NCBI GenBank assembly: GCA_032207245.1
Contig: CM063501.1
Span: 59,300,003 to 59,364,002 of the forward strand
Direction: 5' to 3'
From: Pardosa pseudoannulata
Lineage: Eukaryota; Arthropoda; Arachnida; Araneae; Lycosidae
DNA: 64,000 nt
Positions 32,168 through 44,666 of this stretch are shown piece after piece; positions within the stretch are counted from its first letter, which is position 1; each line of letters starts with the position of its first letter. Under the pieces are notes generated by a model. The model was not told where the DNA came from, made no database searches, and worked only from the letters and a program-made list of their open reading frames with translations. The translations under genes were made by a program, and so were the position numbers.

Positions 32168-33987
32168 CCTTACTTGCTAGTTAAACATTCTATTATAATA
32201 TCATTTTAACACTGATTGTTAATTTTGAAACGTTATCTCAATAGTTCTTATAAACTGCACGTCAATAATTTAAATTCTGACTCAAATTCAGCTATTGCCA
32301 TTACTATTAAAGTCAACAAGGCTCAGATCGACATATCCTTTTATTCCAAAAAAATTCCAAAAATTTATTGATAGCACTTTATTGATGTTGTATTCGTACT
32401 TTCAGCTGTAATGAGCTTACGCTTAAAAAAATCTGCCACCCCACTTTCACCTATCTCTCTCAATGATAATTATTTGACTACTTTTGTCTGTTACTGTGTC
32501 TGGTTTATGATTTACTTAGGACATTAATCTTCGATCCATTGTTTGCAATTGTAATACTGCTTCTTAAAATTTCGTGAAGCACTTGAATCTGTCCTTTTTG
32601 TAATTTTATTTAACGTAAATACTTTATTAAGCATTGTGACCTTTAACTGTGGTTTAGATTGGTTTTACAAGAGCCGTCGGAAATAGTTCGAAGTTTGAAA
32701 TTGAAGAGTTTGTGTAAACCAGATAGCACATGTTTATAATGGTCGTTTCTATCTAATACTATATATATTGTTATAGTTGATCACCTGATTCCTCTAATGA
32801 GTGATATTTATGGGCACTATTTTGAAACTACTTGAAATTAGATTTATTTCTATAGTAGTTATATGGAGGACAGTTTTTACCTTGTTAATCTACAGTGACT
32901 TAAGTCAATCATTTCTTCTATCAATAATTATATCGATTTTTCAATCAGTTTGCTTTTGAAAATGAATATCACAATCTTATTGCTTTTCTGACTGTTTTTA
33001 CCCATATTTTTGAGATTTTTCAGACTGCTTCTGTCTTTTCAAAAACTATTTGAAGTATTTCTTCCACATAACATTTCATTTCATCCTCTTAACCGAGAGT
33101 TTTCGGGGTTTTCTTTTTTAGAATAAATCTGTGTTCTACCTTTGTTTAATTTCGATGAGATTAAAAATCTGAACTTTAACCATGATGGTAGTTCTTCATA
33201 GGATTGAGCTCAGAGTTGCTTAACGAAAAACTAGAAATGACCACAATAGTTTCTATCCACGACAAACGAAGAACTAGGATTAAGAATATTGTAAAGAAAA
33301 TCAGATCTTCTCTTGTTGGTAATTGAATCTTTGAAAGGAGCCTGAAGGAGAAGAAAGTAAGATGTTTTCTAAAATTAGAGACAGAGTGAGAGAAATAAGT
33401 TTTCTGAATTGTATTCAGAAATTTTAAACAGAATATCTTGATAGATGGCTCTTGAAACAGGCTTAAGTCTGTATATCGTGTTTAGTTATATGTTAATTTA
33501 ATACACTTTGTTCGTTGAACTTTGAATAATATTTTTTCTTTGAACCGACTTCGTACTGAATTCGATCACATTAGTTGTAGCCGTAGATTATCTTTTATCT
33601 TTTCGTGTTAATTTATTCGAATTTATAGAAAGGTGTTCACCAGTCGTAACATTCAAATTGTAAAATTTTGGTGTTGTACAGCAGCGTTGAGCAGTTGCGA
33701 CTTTCTAATTCCGTTCACTTGTCAATTATCTAATCATTTTGGATATGACGTAGCATGGTTTCAGAGAAATAAAGCCGCCTTGACAATGCAAGAACTAGAG
33801 CCCTCCGTTGATGTTTAAGTATAAAGAAAAATTTGATTTATTTATAAAAAAAAATTGTGAAAAGTTACTGGTGGATTCTACTTTCATTCAAAGTCGGGGT
33901 ATATCTCAAGAGAAACTACCTACCCGTCTCAAGAGTTCAGACGGGAGTGCCTCCCTCTTCTTCTTTCTCCACCAGGAAACTTCGGTT
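32168..33987. other. T-rich stretch of unknown origin
   Basis: Unlike most of the window, the plus strand is T-rich and the minus strand A-rich for several kilobases, as seen for decayed elements with A-rich sense strands. Short minus-strand frames can be read, but nothing was recognised. Confidence 0.3.
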
Positions 33988-34206
33988 TTAGGGTGAGATC
34001 GCTCCCTTTCTATTTTGTCCTTCGTCCTGTGGGTATCCGAAGAGCCCTTGGCGCATGTCCGACTCAGTCACATAAAGCATCTCTCCTTTCTTTATTGATG
34101 CATTCACAAACGCCCCGCTTGACACTTCCAACAGTCCGATCTTAAAGAAGACCATTATTGGCACAATGCTGTCGTTTTCAATTGTTTGGCGTTTTATAAT
34201 GCACAA
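33988..34206 (-). CDS. Unidentified coding-like open frame
   Basis: Seventy-two codons on the minus strand reading through IVPIMVFFKIGLLEVSSGAF and EMLYVTESDMRQGLFGYPQD. GC content is higher than in the flanks, and the protein has mixed composition without low-complexity bias. No family is recognised. It sits upstream of the decayed piggyBac gene in the same A-rich-sense region, so it may belong to a larger mobile element. Confidence 0.2.
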   Translation of the reverse strand: MCIIKRQTIENDSIVPIMVFFKIGLLEVSSGAFVNASIKKGEMLYVTESDMRQGLFGYPQDEGQNRKGAISP

Positions 34207-35471
34207 CAGTTAGCTTTTACAAACGCTTGTCTTAAACACAGACAGAGATGCACGTGACTCTTACAGGTATCTTAGTTTTTTCTCAAAAATAAGTCAGCAG
34301 ATTAATTTTCGAAAAGGTTAATATTAGTCATTTTGTCTCCTATTTTCGTAATCTGTTTTGGGTCTCATACATGCAATTAAAAGCTATTAATCATGGTAAT
34401 GTAAATAGTAGTTTGATATTTCCACTGCTTTCAAATTGTCTTTCTTATTCACCACCTTGCCTTTAGGAATTTTTCTAGTAATTAATTGTGCTATCAGTAA
34501 TTAAGAGTTAGATCCAAATTAGCTAAGCTTTAGAAATCACTTTCCACCGCTTGAGGCAGTTTTCCAACCTTTATTTTTAAAACGTCTTTGACTGACTTAC
34601 TGAAGACGTTGATTATCTGTCTCTTCTTTTTGATGCTTAAATCAAAGGCTGCAAAAAGCTCTCCTTTTTATTTAACTTTAACGTTCAATTTATTTGTCTG
34701 TAAAGAAAAGTTATATTAGGCTTTTAAGGGACCGGTCATCACCCACTGCTTCTGTCTGTGGAATCGGCGTCATTTCCCCAATATCAGAAAACTCAAGTTT
34801 ATTAGACTGTTATTGTATTCCTTACAGAAATTAAAACAACTTCTGGAGGTTTCCCAGAGGGTTCAAAACTGATAATACTGTGCTACACTCCATTTATCTT
34901 TATAATCCTTGAATCCTCTCTCCTGCTCACAGGCTTAAGGTATCTTTTTAGAATAGCTGATGCCTTTATTCCAGCCTTAAAGAAAACAAACAGGCAGCCT
35001 TGTGCTTTTAACTGTTTCTTACTAAATTTTGATTTATCTCTTTCTTTAAATTATTTCTGTGTGTAATGCGATACCTCCGTTCTCCATTCGAACTCTATTC
35101 GTTTGACTTTACTTTTTATCATAAACATTTTTAGAATTTAACTTTATGTAACACTTTTCATTCCTCCGGTGACCTAACGTTTGGTGCTCTAAATTATTTT
35201 CTATTTATATCATTCCTAAAGTCGAATAAACAGTTTCTAAAACTTCTCAGCGCGTTTTTTTCCCTTCAACAGCAGACGAATTATTTTTGCCCTGCTGTTC
35301 TGTTCGTATTTCTTATTACTCCACGTATGTAGCGTTAGGTTCAATATTACCCGATACAGAAAACTAATGGAGTTAGACAGGTGTCATTTAAGAAATAGTT
35401 TAAACAGTTTTGTAGGGTTACAAAATATATATAATAATTATATAAACCATCTTCGAAATTCAAACTTACAT
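34207..35471. other. T-rich stretch of unknown origin
   Basis: Continuation of the T-rich region, with multiple stops in all frames. A minus-strand segment near 34780 reads SDIGEMTPIPQTEAVGDD, without a recognisable family. Confidence 0.25.
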
Positions 35472-37135
35472 TTATTTACAATTTGAAGAGTAATATCTTA
35501 CATTAGATTTGCAAATTTCATTCTTACAATTGTAGCATATCATATTAGTTTTGTTATAATTGCTTGAAGGACAAAGCTTGTGTAGCACATCTTTCACAAA
35601 CAATTAAGTATTCACAATAGATCCCGATGGTGTTTCCCCTTTTTCTCTGTATTCGTTTCACTTTTTTTTATTGAGTCCTCACTTCTTGGTAGCTGTGACC
35701 TTGCTTCAGTGTGTAGGAAAATGAGTGATTATCTCAGTTCTTCCTGAAATGATCATCGTGTATACAACTTGTTTTTGTTCCATTCACTACGTTTTCAAGT
35801 CCATAGAATAAATGCATTGTACGCAGAAGTATCAAGTTATAGAATACTATCATTGATCAGCAATTTGTTTTTCTTTTACAAGTGTATGCTTTTAAAAATT
35901 GATCAAAAGTATCCACACCCCTTTAATTGGATTATAATCTATGATCATTGATGGTTTTTGTGAGGTCTATTGCTAACTTGTTTGTCATAATGAAAATTGC
36001 TCTTAATAATATTCTAGTTCTCTTTTCGAATATAAGTTTACAATTGTTTTCTGTTAAATAAAATAATGATCTGTGAACCTCTTTGGCATTTCTTCAGGAA
36101 GTTCTAAATTTTTTCTAATGATGTAAAGCATAATCATTTTCCGTTTTACAAGTTGTTGAAAGTTTTAAGATGTGAAATAATATCGCATGTAATATTGTTC
36201 CTCGAATAGATAAAGTTCACTACTACTAAAGTTCGAACCTGATTATCTAAAGTTCACACACTTGCATTCCCTGATTTTTCTCTGAATTTGACTCTTGTTC
36301 TTTTACACTGTAAATTTGTTTTAAGTCTACATTAAGCTTTACTGTGACATGAAGTCCATATTTTGTTCCCATATTTAGATGGCTTACCAGTATATACTGT
36401 TTGAATGGACGTCGGCTATTCAATCCTATTAAATGTTGTTCACCTTGAGTAATATTTTTTTTCATTCTGATTGTATTATTTTGGTAGAATTTCTACTCAC
36501 TTTCTAGGGTATTTCGCACTTCAGCTAATTTATTCAAATTTTCTTTCTTGAAGAGTGGGTTTATAATTAAAAGGAATTATTCTTGATATAGTGCAAAATG
36601 TTTCAACTGACATTGCCTTAAGAAATAGATTTCTGCTAGTTTCTTTACCACACAAGCTTTATTTTTTATTTTCCATATGATTAATAAACACCAGCTAACA
36701 GTAATAATCAAATAAATTTTTTAAATGTTTGATTACGATATTTTTCTACTTTTTTCCATAAAACTTTTCTCTTTTAATAATAGTAAGTTTTATTATTTCG
36801 TTTACAATTGAACTGAATAATATCCCAAATATACTTTTTACGTCCATTATCTTTGCTATTGCATATTTTGTGACGCTTGCAGTAGATTCTATAATGTTAG
36901 CAGCTGTTGATTTAAAAGAAATTGGCAGCGGGTCAATTTCCCGATTCTTGGATGGAATACTTTTTCTAGTTCATTTGTTGGATATAGGTATCAAAATCTT
37001 TGTCAGAGGTTTTAGTCTCAATTTTGTCACTTCGACTATCACATTCAGTATGATTATCACATATTTCATCCTCGAGTATAATTCTCAAATTTTCGAATAA
37101 TAGTCATCGCTGGGGGAATCCTCTATTGGTTTAGC
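35472..37135 (-). pseudogene. Nearly full-length decayed piggyBac transposase
   Basis: Read on the minus strand across several frames, the piggyBac order is complete. An acidic N-terminus (IEDSPSDDYY, then ILEDEICDNHTECDSRSD) leads to IVNEIIKLTI, MSVETFCTISRIIPFN, NKLAEVRNTLE and GEQHLIGLNSRRPFKQY. Then come NNITCDIISHLKTF, LPEEMPKRF, IDYNPIKG and GVDTFDQF, CKRKTN with MIVFYNLI, and a C-terminal cysteine-rich module (NKTNMICYNCKNEICKSN) ending in a stop at 35472-35474. The first catalytic Asp is replaced by Gly (codon at 36442-36444). The second (36182-36184) and third (35911-35913) are kept. Many frameshifts and stops show an old dead copy. Terminal repeats were not found. Confidence 0.85.
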
Positions 37136-37802
37136 TATATCAGCGTGACTGTAATTTATACGATTCGTAATTGTTTTCTTAGCTCACAGGCCCATCTCAT
37201 TTACAGTACATCAGAAAGTAAAATAGAGCAGAAGAAAGGAAACTTTGTAAGAAATGAAAATGGTTATTGTCCCTCCCCCAATTGGTCACGGTCAACTTTT
37301 TGACCTTGTCTTCTCTCTCTTGTCATGTCACCAAACATATACGTCTGTGAAACATGTTTCAAAAATGGATAAGTTAGCGAATCTGTTATTCTTTTCTTTT
37401 GAATTGTTTAAAACAAAAATTAACTTGTATGAGGAAACAGAAATGTTTTTTTACATTGGGTCATAATGTCCCGATTAATACATTATGTATAAGTTCAGAA
37501 ATATTCCTTCAAACCGCAAACATAAATCTCTCTACGTGAACATATATTATTTACAAACTATATCAAGCAGTCTCAGGAAAATAGCCCTGTACTATATTTT
37601 GTTATGTACATGTAAGATTTATTTCGGGTCGTATTGAAATGAACAATATTTTCCTATAATAACCTTATAAAAAGATTATCTTTGTGTCCTCTCTTAGTCC
37701 TATTTCAGCCATCGATCTCCTGTCATAGGCAATACAGCTCGGATGTAGCGGCGAAACAGTTCTCTGTGTATGTTTTTCTATTTATGATAACACACGCCTG
37801 TA

Positions 37803-38270
37803 ATGAAGCTGAATGTTCCCTGGAAAGATGACATTCTCTTTATTTTGGACGTTACAAGAACCACGGATGAACATTACCATATAATGAGAATTATATGCAA
37901 CTTTGCTGAGAACTTAAGGAAAGCTACCTATTTGAACGTTGAGAAAACCAGAATAGAACTGTGTCACATTATTCTTGAAAGGTATCAAAGGAGAAAGCAA
38001 CTTAATTTTGTTATCGTATAAAGTCATCACTATAACTTTATCTGAAATATGAAATGCAAGATCAATGCTCGACGAGCTGAAATGTGTCTGCTTAGATCAA
38101 ACTTCAGAATTATCATTTACTCAATCGAAGAACAGTAATAGACAGTGACTAATACTGAACTGAAATTGCTGTTAGAAAACGTCTTCGGATTTTAAACGTG
38201 TGTAGGAATCCTAATTCTGGAATGGACAGAAGATTTAAAAGTAATATAGCAGAAATTAAGTATGGACCCA
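37803..38270 (+). pseudogene. von Willebrand factor A (vWA)-like domain relic (tentative)
   Basis: The frame from 37803 encodes PWKDDILFILDVTRTTDEHY, then an amphipathic helix (MRIICNFAENL) and KTRIELCHI, resembling strand 1, helix 1 and strand 2 of a vWA domain. DVTRT stands where the metal-site motif DxSxS is expected. After a stop at 38019, another frame reads TNTELKLLLENVFG and GILILEWTED, similar in order to the later TNTG...AL and VLILxTDGxS blocks. The frames are broken, so a pseudogene or skipped exon is more likely than a gene. No splice-bounded model could be built, and the match is by eye only. Confidence 0.3.
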
Positions 38271-40141
38271 ATTTTCTGTATAGTCCTCCTGGCCGCTTTT
38301 TATTTTCTTTGCTTTTTTGCAGCAAAAATATTTTTTTCTTTTGTGTCTGTCTTTATTTACACATAAGAAATTGTAAGTTAATTGCCAAATCTCGCAATTA
38401 ATTTACAATTGTTTCATAACTCCCAAATCTAATTTTCACAGGGGCAAATTTGAATTTTTCTTCGAAACTCTCAATTATTCAATATAATTGAGAAACCAAC
38501 GAATTAAAGTTTCTAACAGGCCATTAGTAAAATGGACCAAACATGGAAAAGGTAAGTAATGTATCGAAGTCAAAAAAGGGCTTCTGGATGAAAGAAAATT
38601 CTAATAATATAATAATTCTAATATATATATAAAAATGCCTCGATGAACGAATATACAAAACTGATTCAGAAAGTACAGTGATAAAATTAAGTACAGGCAA
38701 ACAATTATCGAGCTAATAATAATTAAACACTACCACAATCCTGTAAAAGTTTTAAAATTCAAAATGCAGTGGAAATATTATAAGTTGGTAATTACTACGA
38801 AAAAAAATTAACTCAGTTTAAAAAATTTAATTACTAATACTGTTATTAAATATTGTCAAGGCACAACAACCTAAGTGTAGAAAAGTGGCTATTTCTAGTA
38901 CATATCTATAGATAAAGGAAACAGCTACACTTGATACACATACTAGTAAAAATTTTAAACCATAAAAGTTACGAATACCTTATGAATTTATATACCTACG
39001 AATGAATAAGTTGAATGGTTAAGACAATTGCTCTTCAAAGAGTTGTTTGATGGAAATAACACTTCTATAGTAAAGGATCGGAGGAATAGATCATTCCATA
39101 TAATTCCCTGTTTTTAGTATATAAAAGTAGACTCCTTCACTATACCGGGCTTAAACATGAAGTAAATGTATTATGATTAGACATAAGCACCAGATATATA
39201 TTTTGGGGGAAATTCACGTTATGCTGTTACCACGGTATTATCTTAACTTGAAATAAGAAGTCACACTTGACTAATATACCTTTCATGATGTAGCAATGAC
39301 ATATTACCTCTAAGTGTTTAACAATTAACTAAAGGCAGTCGATTTTTTAACAATATATTGAGGTTAATAAGTCACTGTTCCTTGCTATAAGCACCTCTTT
39401 CCGCTTGAAGTATATACGCACATGGGAGCTAGAACAGTAACATAAAGTTATTATTTGGGTTTTAAATAGTCCCCATTTAATGCTAAACTCTAATTATATT
39501 AATGGGCGTTTGTCCATCAGTGACCGAGGTTATTGGGGTTTTTAATATGATCATGTATATTGCCTGCATAAATTTAAAAATTAAATGGAACCCCTTGATA
39601 TGGAATTTTCTTGATTTAGCTGCATAATATTAATAACCAGAGCTAGAACAGTTAGAATGTTATAAAAATAGAAAGAGAATGATTCTTAAATATTGGTTGT
39701 CTAACGTCAATCATGTTGGAGTATGTTGCAACTGTTTAACATTTTTCGTGATATTTTCGGGCGCCCGTGGTAAGTGGTATTGTGAGTGTAGAAAATGTAA
39801 TAAAAAATGGTACCTAATATTTAATGTATAACTCAAATGATTGAATCAACGTAGGCCGAATAGGTAGGGCAGTAAATTTAATTTCTTACTTAATGGGTTC
39901 TGTTGACCTTAAACGTTCAAAGGCAGCCTTAAACAGTTGATCCCATCCTGGTTAATCCCCCACAAAAAAAAAAAAGCTCAGCCTATCGTTCCACCCCTAA
40001 CGATAACCTAAACGGTAGCCTAACTTTTTGTATTTATTTCCAGTTAGAATTCTGAGTATATTTTTTCTTGCATAAGCAAGACACTGATTCGGTGATCTTT
40101 CCTCTCCTTTTAATGGCACGGTCATAATGCAAAATGTCTAT
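38271..40141. other. AT-rich stretch, no gene recognised
   Basis: TATATAAAAG near 39117 looks like a TATA box, but nothing downstream supports a transcript. No other features were recognised. Confidence 0.35.
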
Positions 40142-40191
40142 GAACCGTTTAAACTATTGTATCTTTTAGTATACAATAATTTAAATGGTTC
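40142..40191. repeat. Long hairpin, 21-bp arms
   Basis: Arms at 40142-40162 (starting GAACCGTTTAAACTATTG) and 40171-40191 pair with two mismatches across an 8-base loop CTTTTAGT. It could be the core of a small foldback element. Confidence 0.75.
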
Positions 40192-40559
40192 AATATAATG
40201 ATCTAAGAAAAAAAGGGATTTAATACTAATTAAAAACTAACTAACATGAAACATTCAAACATATTTAAACAAAACTTATAAATCTGCAATGCTTTATGTT
40301 GAAAGAATAGTTTTAAGCCACACACACCACAAATGTATAGTTATTATTATATTAAACTGTTCAGATCTCAAACTTCAGTTCTATCAGTTTCTAAAAATAA
40401 ACACTTAATCGCTTTCGAAATCAATCACAAAAATTTCGCGAAATTGCTTTTCTTTAGCTAGAACATTTTGTAGATGTTGGCAGTTTATAGTGTAATACCT
40501 GTAAACAGCCAACCACCATATGGTAGGGCGTAAGATGTTGGAGTGCTACTTCGGCAGCA

Positions 40560-42150
40560 TTGCTTTACCCAGGGGGGAAACGTCAGCAATCTAACTATAA
40601 TTAAAATAAGAATTTCATACAAAGTAGGCAATAAATGCATCCAGTACAGTTTCCACAATCATGGGGGACCGTAGCAAACCGGCCCAGGTTAAAAGTCAGG
40701 TTAACCTGGTATACATTTTGAACACACGTTGAAACCTTCGGACATGAAAATAGTGAGCAACTATTCGTTGACATCGAGCTGTTAATGGGAGAAGCAATAC
40801 CAGCACAGGCCATTAGTACAGTTTTAGGATAAGTACTTCATGATCCCTCCATTAAGCATTGATTAAAGCGAAGCCTGTCAAACCTGCCAGTCTTTTCGCC
40901 TTCCTTATCAATTGTTGGAACAAAGCTCTTTAACAATAATAATCTGTAATTGAAAAACAAAGTTCCAACATTAAGGAAATAACTAAGGAATGGCTACCCA
41001 ACATTACATGTAGGTTCAGTTCTAAAAAATTCTACCATAACACAAAACATCTCATACAAGCTTCTCATTTTGCTCATATCAAACGGATAAGTACCAGGAA
41101 AGTAAACAGTGTAGGCGTGCTTTCCTGGGTAGTAATGCTGGAATAGGAGATCTACTGTAAAGTGACAGCCAGGGAACTTATAACTTACACCTGTAAACTT
41201 AAATATATAACGCAAACTAGGACTTTTTATATTTTATTCCACACACAGCACGACATATTTACAGGGGACTTGGCACTTTTCCCCGTTAGACAAACCACTC
41301 GCATATACCGCACAAAAACAGAACTCGCAACAACTTACATAACTAAGAACTAACTAAAAATCAAAAACAGCATTCTTTAGACCATTCTCTTTTTTGTAAC
41401 ACCTGGCGCCATCTCTTGGTACTAGTTACAACTAGCGTCAACTACGCAACATCAATACTAGGTTGCTGATTAGGTTCTCGGCCAGAGTTGTTTGGATGAG
41501 TCTTAAAGGAGCAAGTTACGTGTTAGAGGGATGTTGTGTAGATAGTAAGATACTTGTAAGATTGTAGCTTGTCAGTTTAAAGATGCAACCACTCATAGAT
41601 TGTTTTTACTTTTGTACAGTCTATAAATGAGACAAACGCTGTAAATCACTCACTTTTATTAATCCCATGGGAAACAATAGACGATAAAGACCACCATTTA
41701 AGTGGCTTGAATCAGTAATAAAACATTTTAGTCTTGTTAATAAGGTAGACTGCAGGAGTTTTACTGTGGATAGGATCAGTTGAAACAACTATTAGGGACG
41801 GCTTTATACTGTTGCAGGTACTAGTGTCTTGAAAGGAGAAATACCTCTCTGACTTCTGCATTAGTTTTCGAATCATCAGTGGAGACTAGAACGGAGGCCT
41901 TTGCTTCGGTATCACTCTGAGGGTGCGGTCTGTTGTATGGAGCTGAAGGGTGTTTAATTTATGGCTTCCGCGCGAATTTAATTTTCATTTCTAGCCGAAA
42001 TAAAATGACTTGGCTGATTTAGTAACCGTTATGGAAAGTATGGGCACGCTTGCTAGCTGAAAGAGTGCTGAGTTGGTAAAAATCCTGTATGCTCTTGCAA
42101 TTCAATGTAAATAGGAGTGTTGAATGTGTAGCAGATACTCCTTATCCATA
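40560..42150. other. Less AT-rich stretch of unknown origin
   Basis: Visibly richer in GC than its surroundings, with several short frames. On the minus strand 41215-40994 a 73-codon frame includes TVDLLFQHYYPGKHAYTVYF and MSKMRSLYEMFCVMVEFF, which is protein-like but unrecognised. TGGCGCCATCTCTTGGT at 41404 contains the inverse of AGATGGCGC. No splice-bounded gene model could be supported. Confidence 0.3.
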
Positions 42151-42286
42151 GTCGTCATTTAAGTACCTGTCCAAAAGTCTCCATTGTATAATATGCTACT
42201 TTCGGTTACAGGTTATATCAAGATTTTAGCAATTTGCTGACGACATCCCACAGCCTTAATATGAATATACTACACAATTACAAATG

Positions 42287-42294
<8 letters not shown>

Positions 42295-42336
<42 letters not shown>
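42295..42336. repeat. (AT)n microsatellite
   Basis: About 40 bases of uninterrupted TA dinucleotide. Encoded YI repeats are artefacts. Confidence 0.95.
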
Positions 42337-42338
<2 letters not shown>

Positions 42339-42581
42339 CAAACCCAACACATAGTAGCAATTATTAAAAATTTGGGTATTCTGAATGCTACCAACCAATC
42401 TAAATTATTATCCAGACGCCTCGAAATTGGCAGTTATTTTAATCTTTAGTTTAACTGCCACAAAAACTCTATATCCTGCTACAAATCAACATTTTAGCTC
42501 ATACAAAAATGGTTTGTCCTGTGAAAAAATGTTAAGTTTAGCTGTTACAGACGTGGTGAGGGGGTGCAGCATCCCTGTTTG

Positions 42582-42582
<1 letters not shown>

Positions 42583-42640
<58 letters not shown>

Positions 42641-42652
42641 ATATATATATAC
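42583..42652. repeat. (AT)n microsatellite with ACAT interruptions
   Basis: TA run interrupted by two CATA units near 42626-42632, ending ACAC. Confidence 0.95.
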
Positions 42653-43709
42653 ACAAACAAATAATATATATTTGTTTGTAGAGTTTTTGATATACTGTAA
42701 CATAATGATCGACCAGGTAGTTTATTATACACAATAGGTTGTGTTGATATAAATAAACTTAATGTTCAGTAAGATTGTAGGACTAGGGAAAATATTTTGC
42801 GATATACTACAGAGAGTCTACATAATGCTATAACATATTATCGATTTCGGGCACCAAAATGAACTGACGATGCATATTTTCCTCGTTTATTTTGTAAACT
42901 CCTGCCTTAAAGCTCATTATGTATAAATGCCGACTAAAGCTGTAGATAATCGATGATGATTTAAGACTGGGTAGAAGTTACGTACAATCATTACATGAAT
43001 TGTTGTATCATTTACATTTACACCAGAGTAATAATTAAATATACTGAGACCCTTGCTTAAGTTATTATACGCCAATTTGCATATTCGTCCTATTCAATAT
43101 TTCTCAAATCCTTTAAAGGAAATTATTCTTTGTTGAAGGAATTCTATCAGGATCGTATTTTTTTATGAGAAATCTACTTTAGACATAAAACACTGTTAAG
43201 ATAATTCCCGTCAGAATATGTTAGGCTAAAATACTAAAAGTTTTACACTTGAAGATTTCTTGAAAAATGCGATAGGGTATGAGTCACCAGAAAAGCGTCA
43301 TAAAGCCAGATCAAGGGTATTTTGAAAATGCAGTTGCGTCTTACATTTATATCGTTTATTTCAGAAACAGCATAAAAACCTTTCTATAAAATAAAATATA
43401 TGAGCTATAATACTTTTATAAAAGTGAAACTTCGAAACAACCTTATCTGAATATCTTATATATAAATATATAAAAATCCCATATAGTCGCAATAAATTTC
43501 CTTCAGCACAGTTTGCTGTAAAAAATGTAGTTAGTTTAGAGCTTTGAGTAAATATACTTCTACCAAAAAAACTTGTTTTTATCTTATTATTTTCGTTTTA
43601 TATATACTTCACATTTTTATATATAACAAGAATGATTTCAATTGTTATTAATACATGGCTTTAATCAGTTACTATAGCTGTATGATATAAAGTAATTCTA
43701 ACTTTGTTT
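42653..43709. other. AT-rich stretch, no gene recognised
   Basis: No feature was recognised. Confidence 0.4.
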
Positions 43710-43741
<32 letters not shown>

Positions 43742-43742
43742 A
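43710..43742. repeat. (CA)n(TA)n microsatellite
   Basis: A CA run passes directly into a TA run. A smaller relative (CACACATATATATA) lies at 43783-43797. Confidence 0.9.
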
Positions 43743-44238
43743 AGAGAAAGAGAGAGGAAAAATAAAATTATAAAGTTACATACACACATATATATAAAGT
43801 CTCTTAATTAAAATTATTCGTAAAGTGATCGTTTAGGGAATCAACTATTTGGTATTATAATATTAACGGTTAATCTATTACAATGCTTGTTTAAGATGTA
43901 CGTGATATTTAAATATTTTTTTAAATCTTCTATAATTTCTGACTTCTATAAACAGTGTATCATCTTTCAGAACCCCATATGAATATCTTATTAATATAAT
44001 ACAATACAATATCAGGCAGTCCTTGGAGAATATAATACAGGTAGTTAGTAACGCCTATATTTAAAATCAATTTAAGTATTTGCTGAACTAATTGAATTAT
44101 ATATTTATCATATAGTGTATTTTGAATGCAAATAAACACGTATAGGCTTTTAGTACTCATATAAGGAACATTTAGGGCAGTTATAGTATACATTGTAAAT
44201 GTGATATAAAGTTAGAGTACGTAATAATACTCATATTT

Positions 44239-44240
<2 letters not shown>

Positions 44241-44328
<88 letters not shown>
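44241..44328. repeat. (TA)n microsatellite
   Basis: About 88 bases of uninterrupted TA, ending CACGTACATATACGTGG, which is itself largely palindromic. Confidence 0.95.
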
Positions 44329-44331
<3 letters not shown>

Positions 44332-44666
44332 GTACATATACGTGGTTTAATTAGTTAAAAAAAAGTCACAATATGCTTCCACCATCCATTTTTCAATTTT
44401 TTTTCTATCTTACTGAATGTTACTGCAGTTAATAGTGACGTCCTTTTACCTTAAATCACTAGAAAAAAAAATCGTGCCTAAGATTCACCGACAGTTGGTA
44501 AAGTTTTACTGACAGGCTATAATGTCTCGTTAATATACCACAAAAGGGTGGGGAATGTTTGGTGTAGGTAAATAAAATGTCCCTGAAGTATATAAGAATG
44601 TGATCGACCAACCTGCCTACATCCCATACTTCATTCTAAGCGATTATCATCACTTTTCCTGCTTGA

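Noticed and set aside
39115..39126. TATATAAAAG as a promoter TATA box
   Set aside because: Such words are expected often at this AT content, and no downstream gene supports it.
40543..40559. GTGCTACTTCGGCAGCA resembles the 5' end of U6 snRNA
   Set aside because: The match stops after about 17 bases. The following sequence lacks the conserved U6 body, and no terminator T run is placed correctly. Probably chance.
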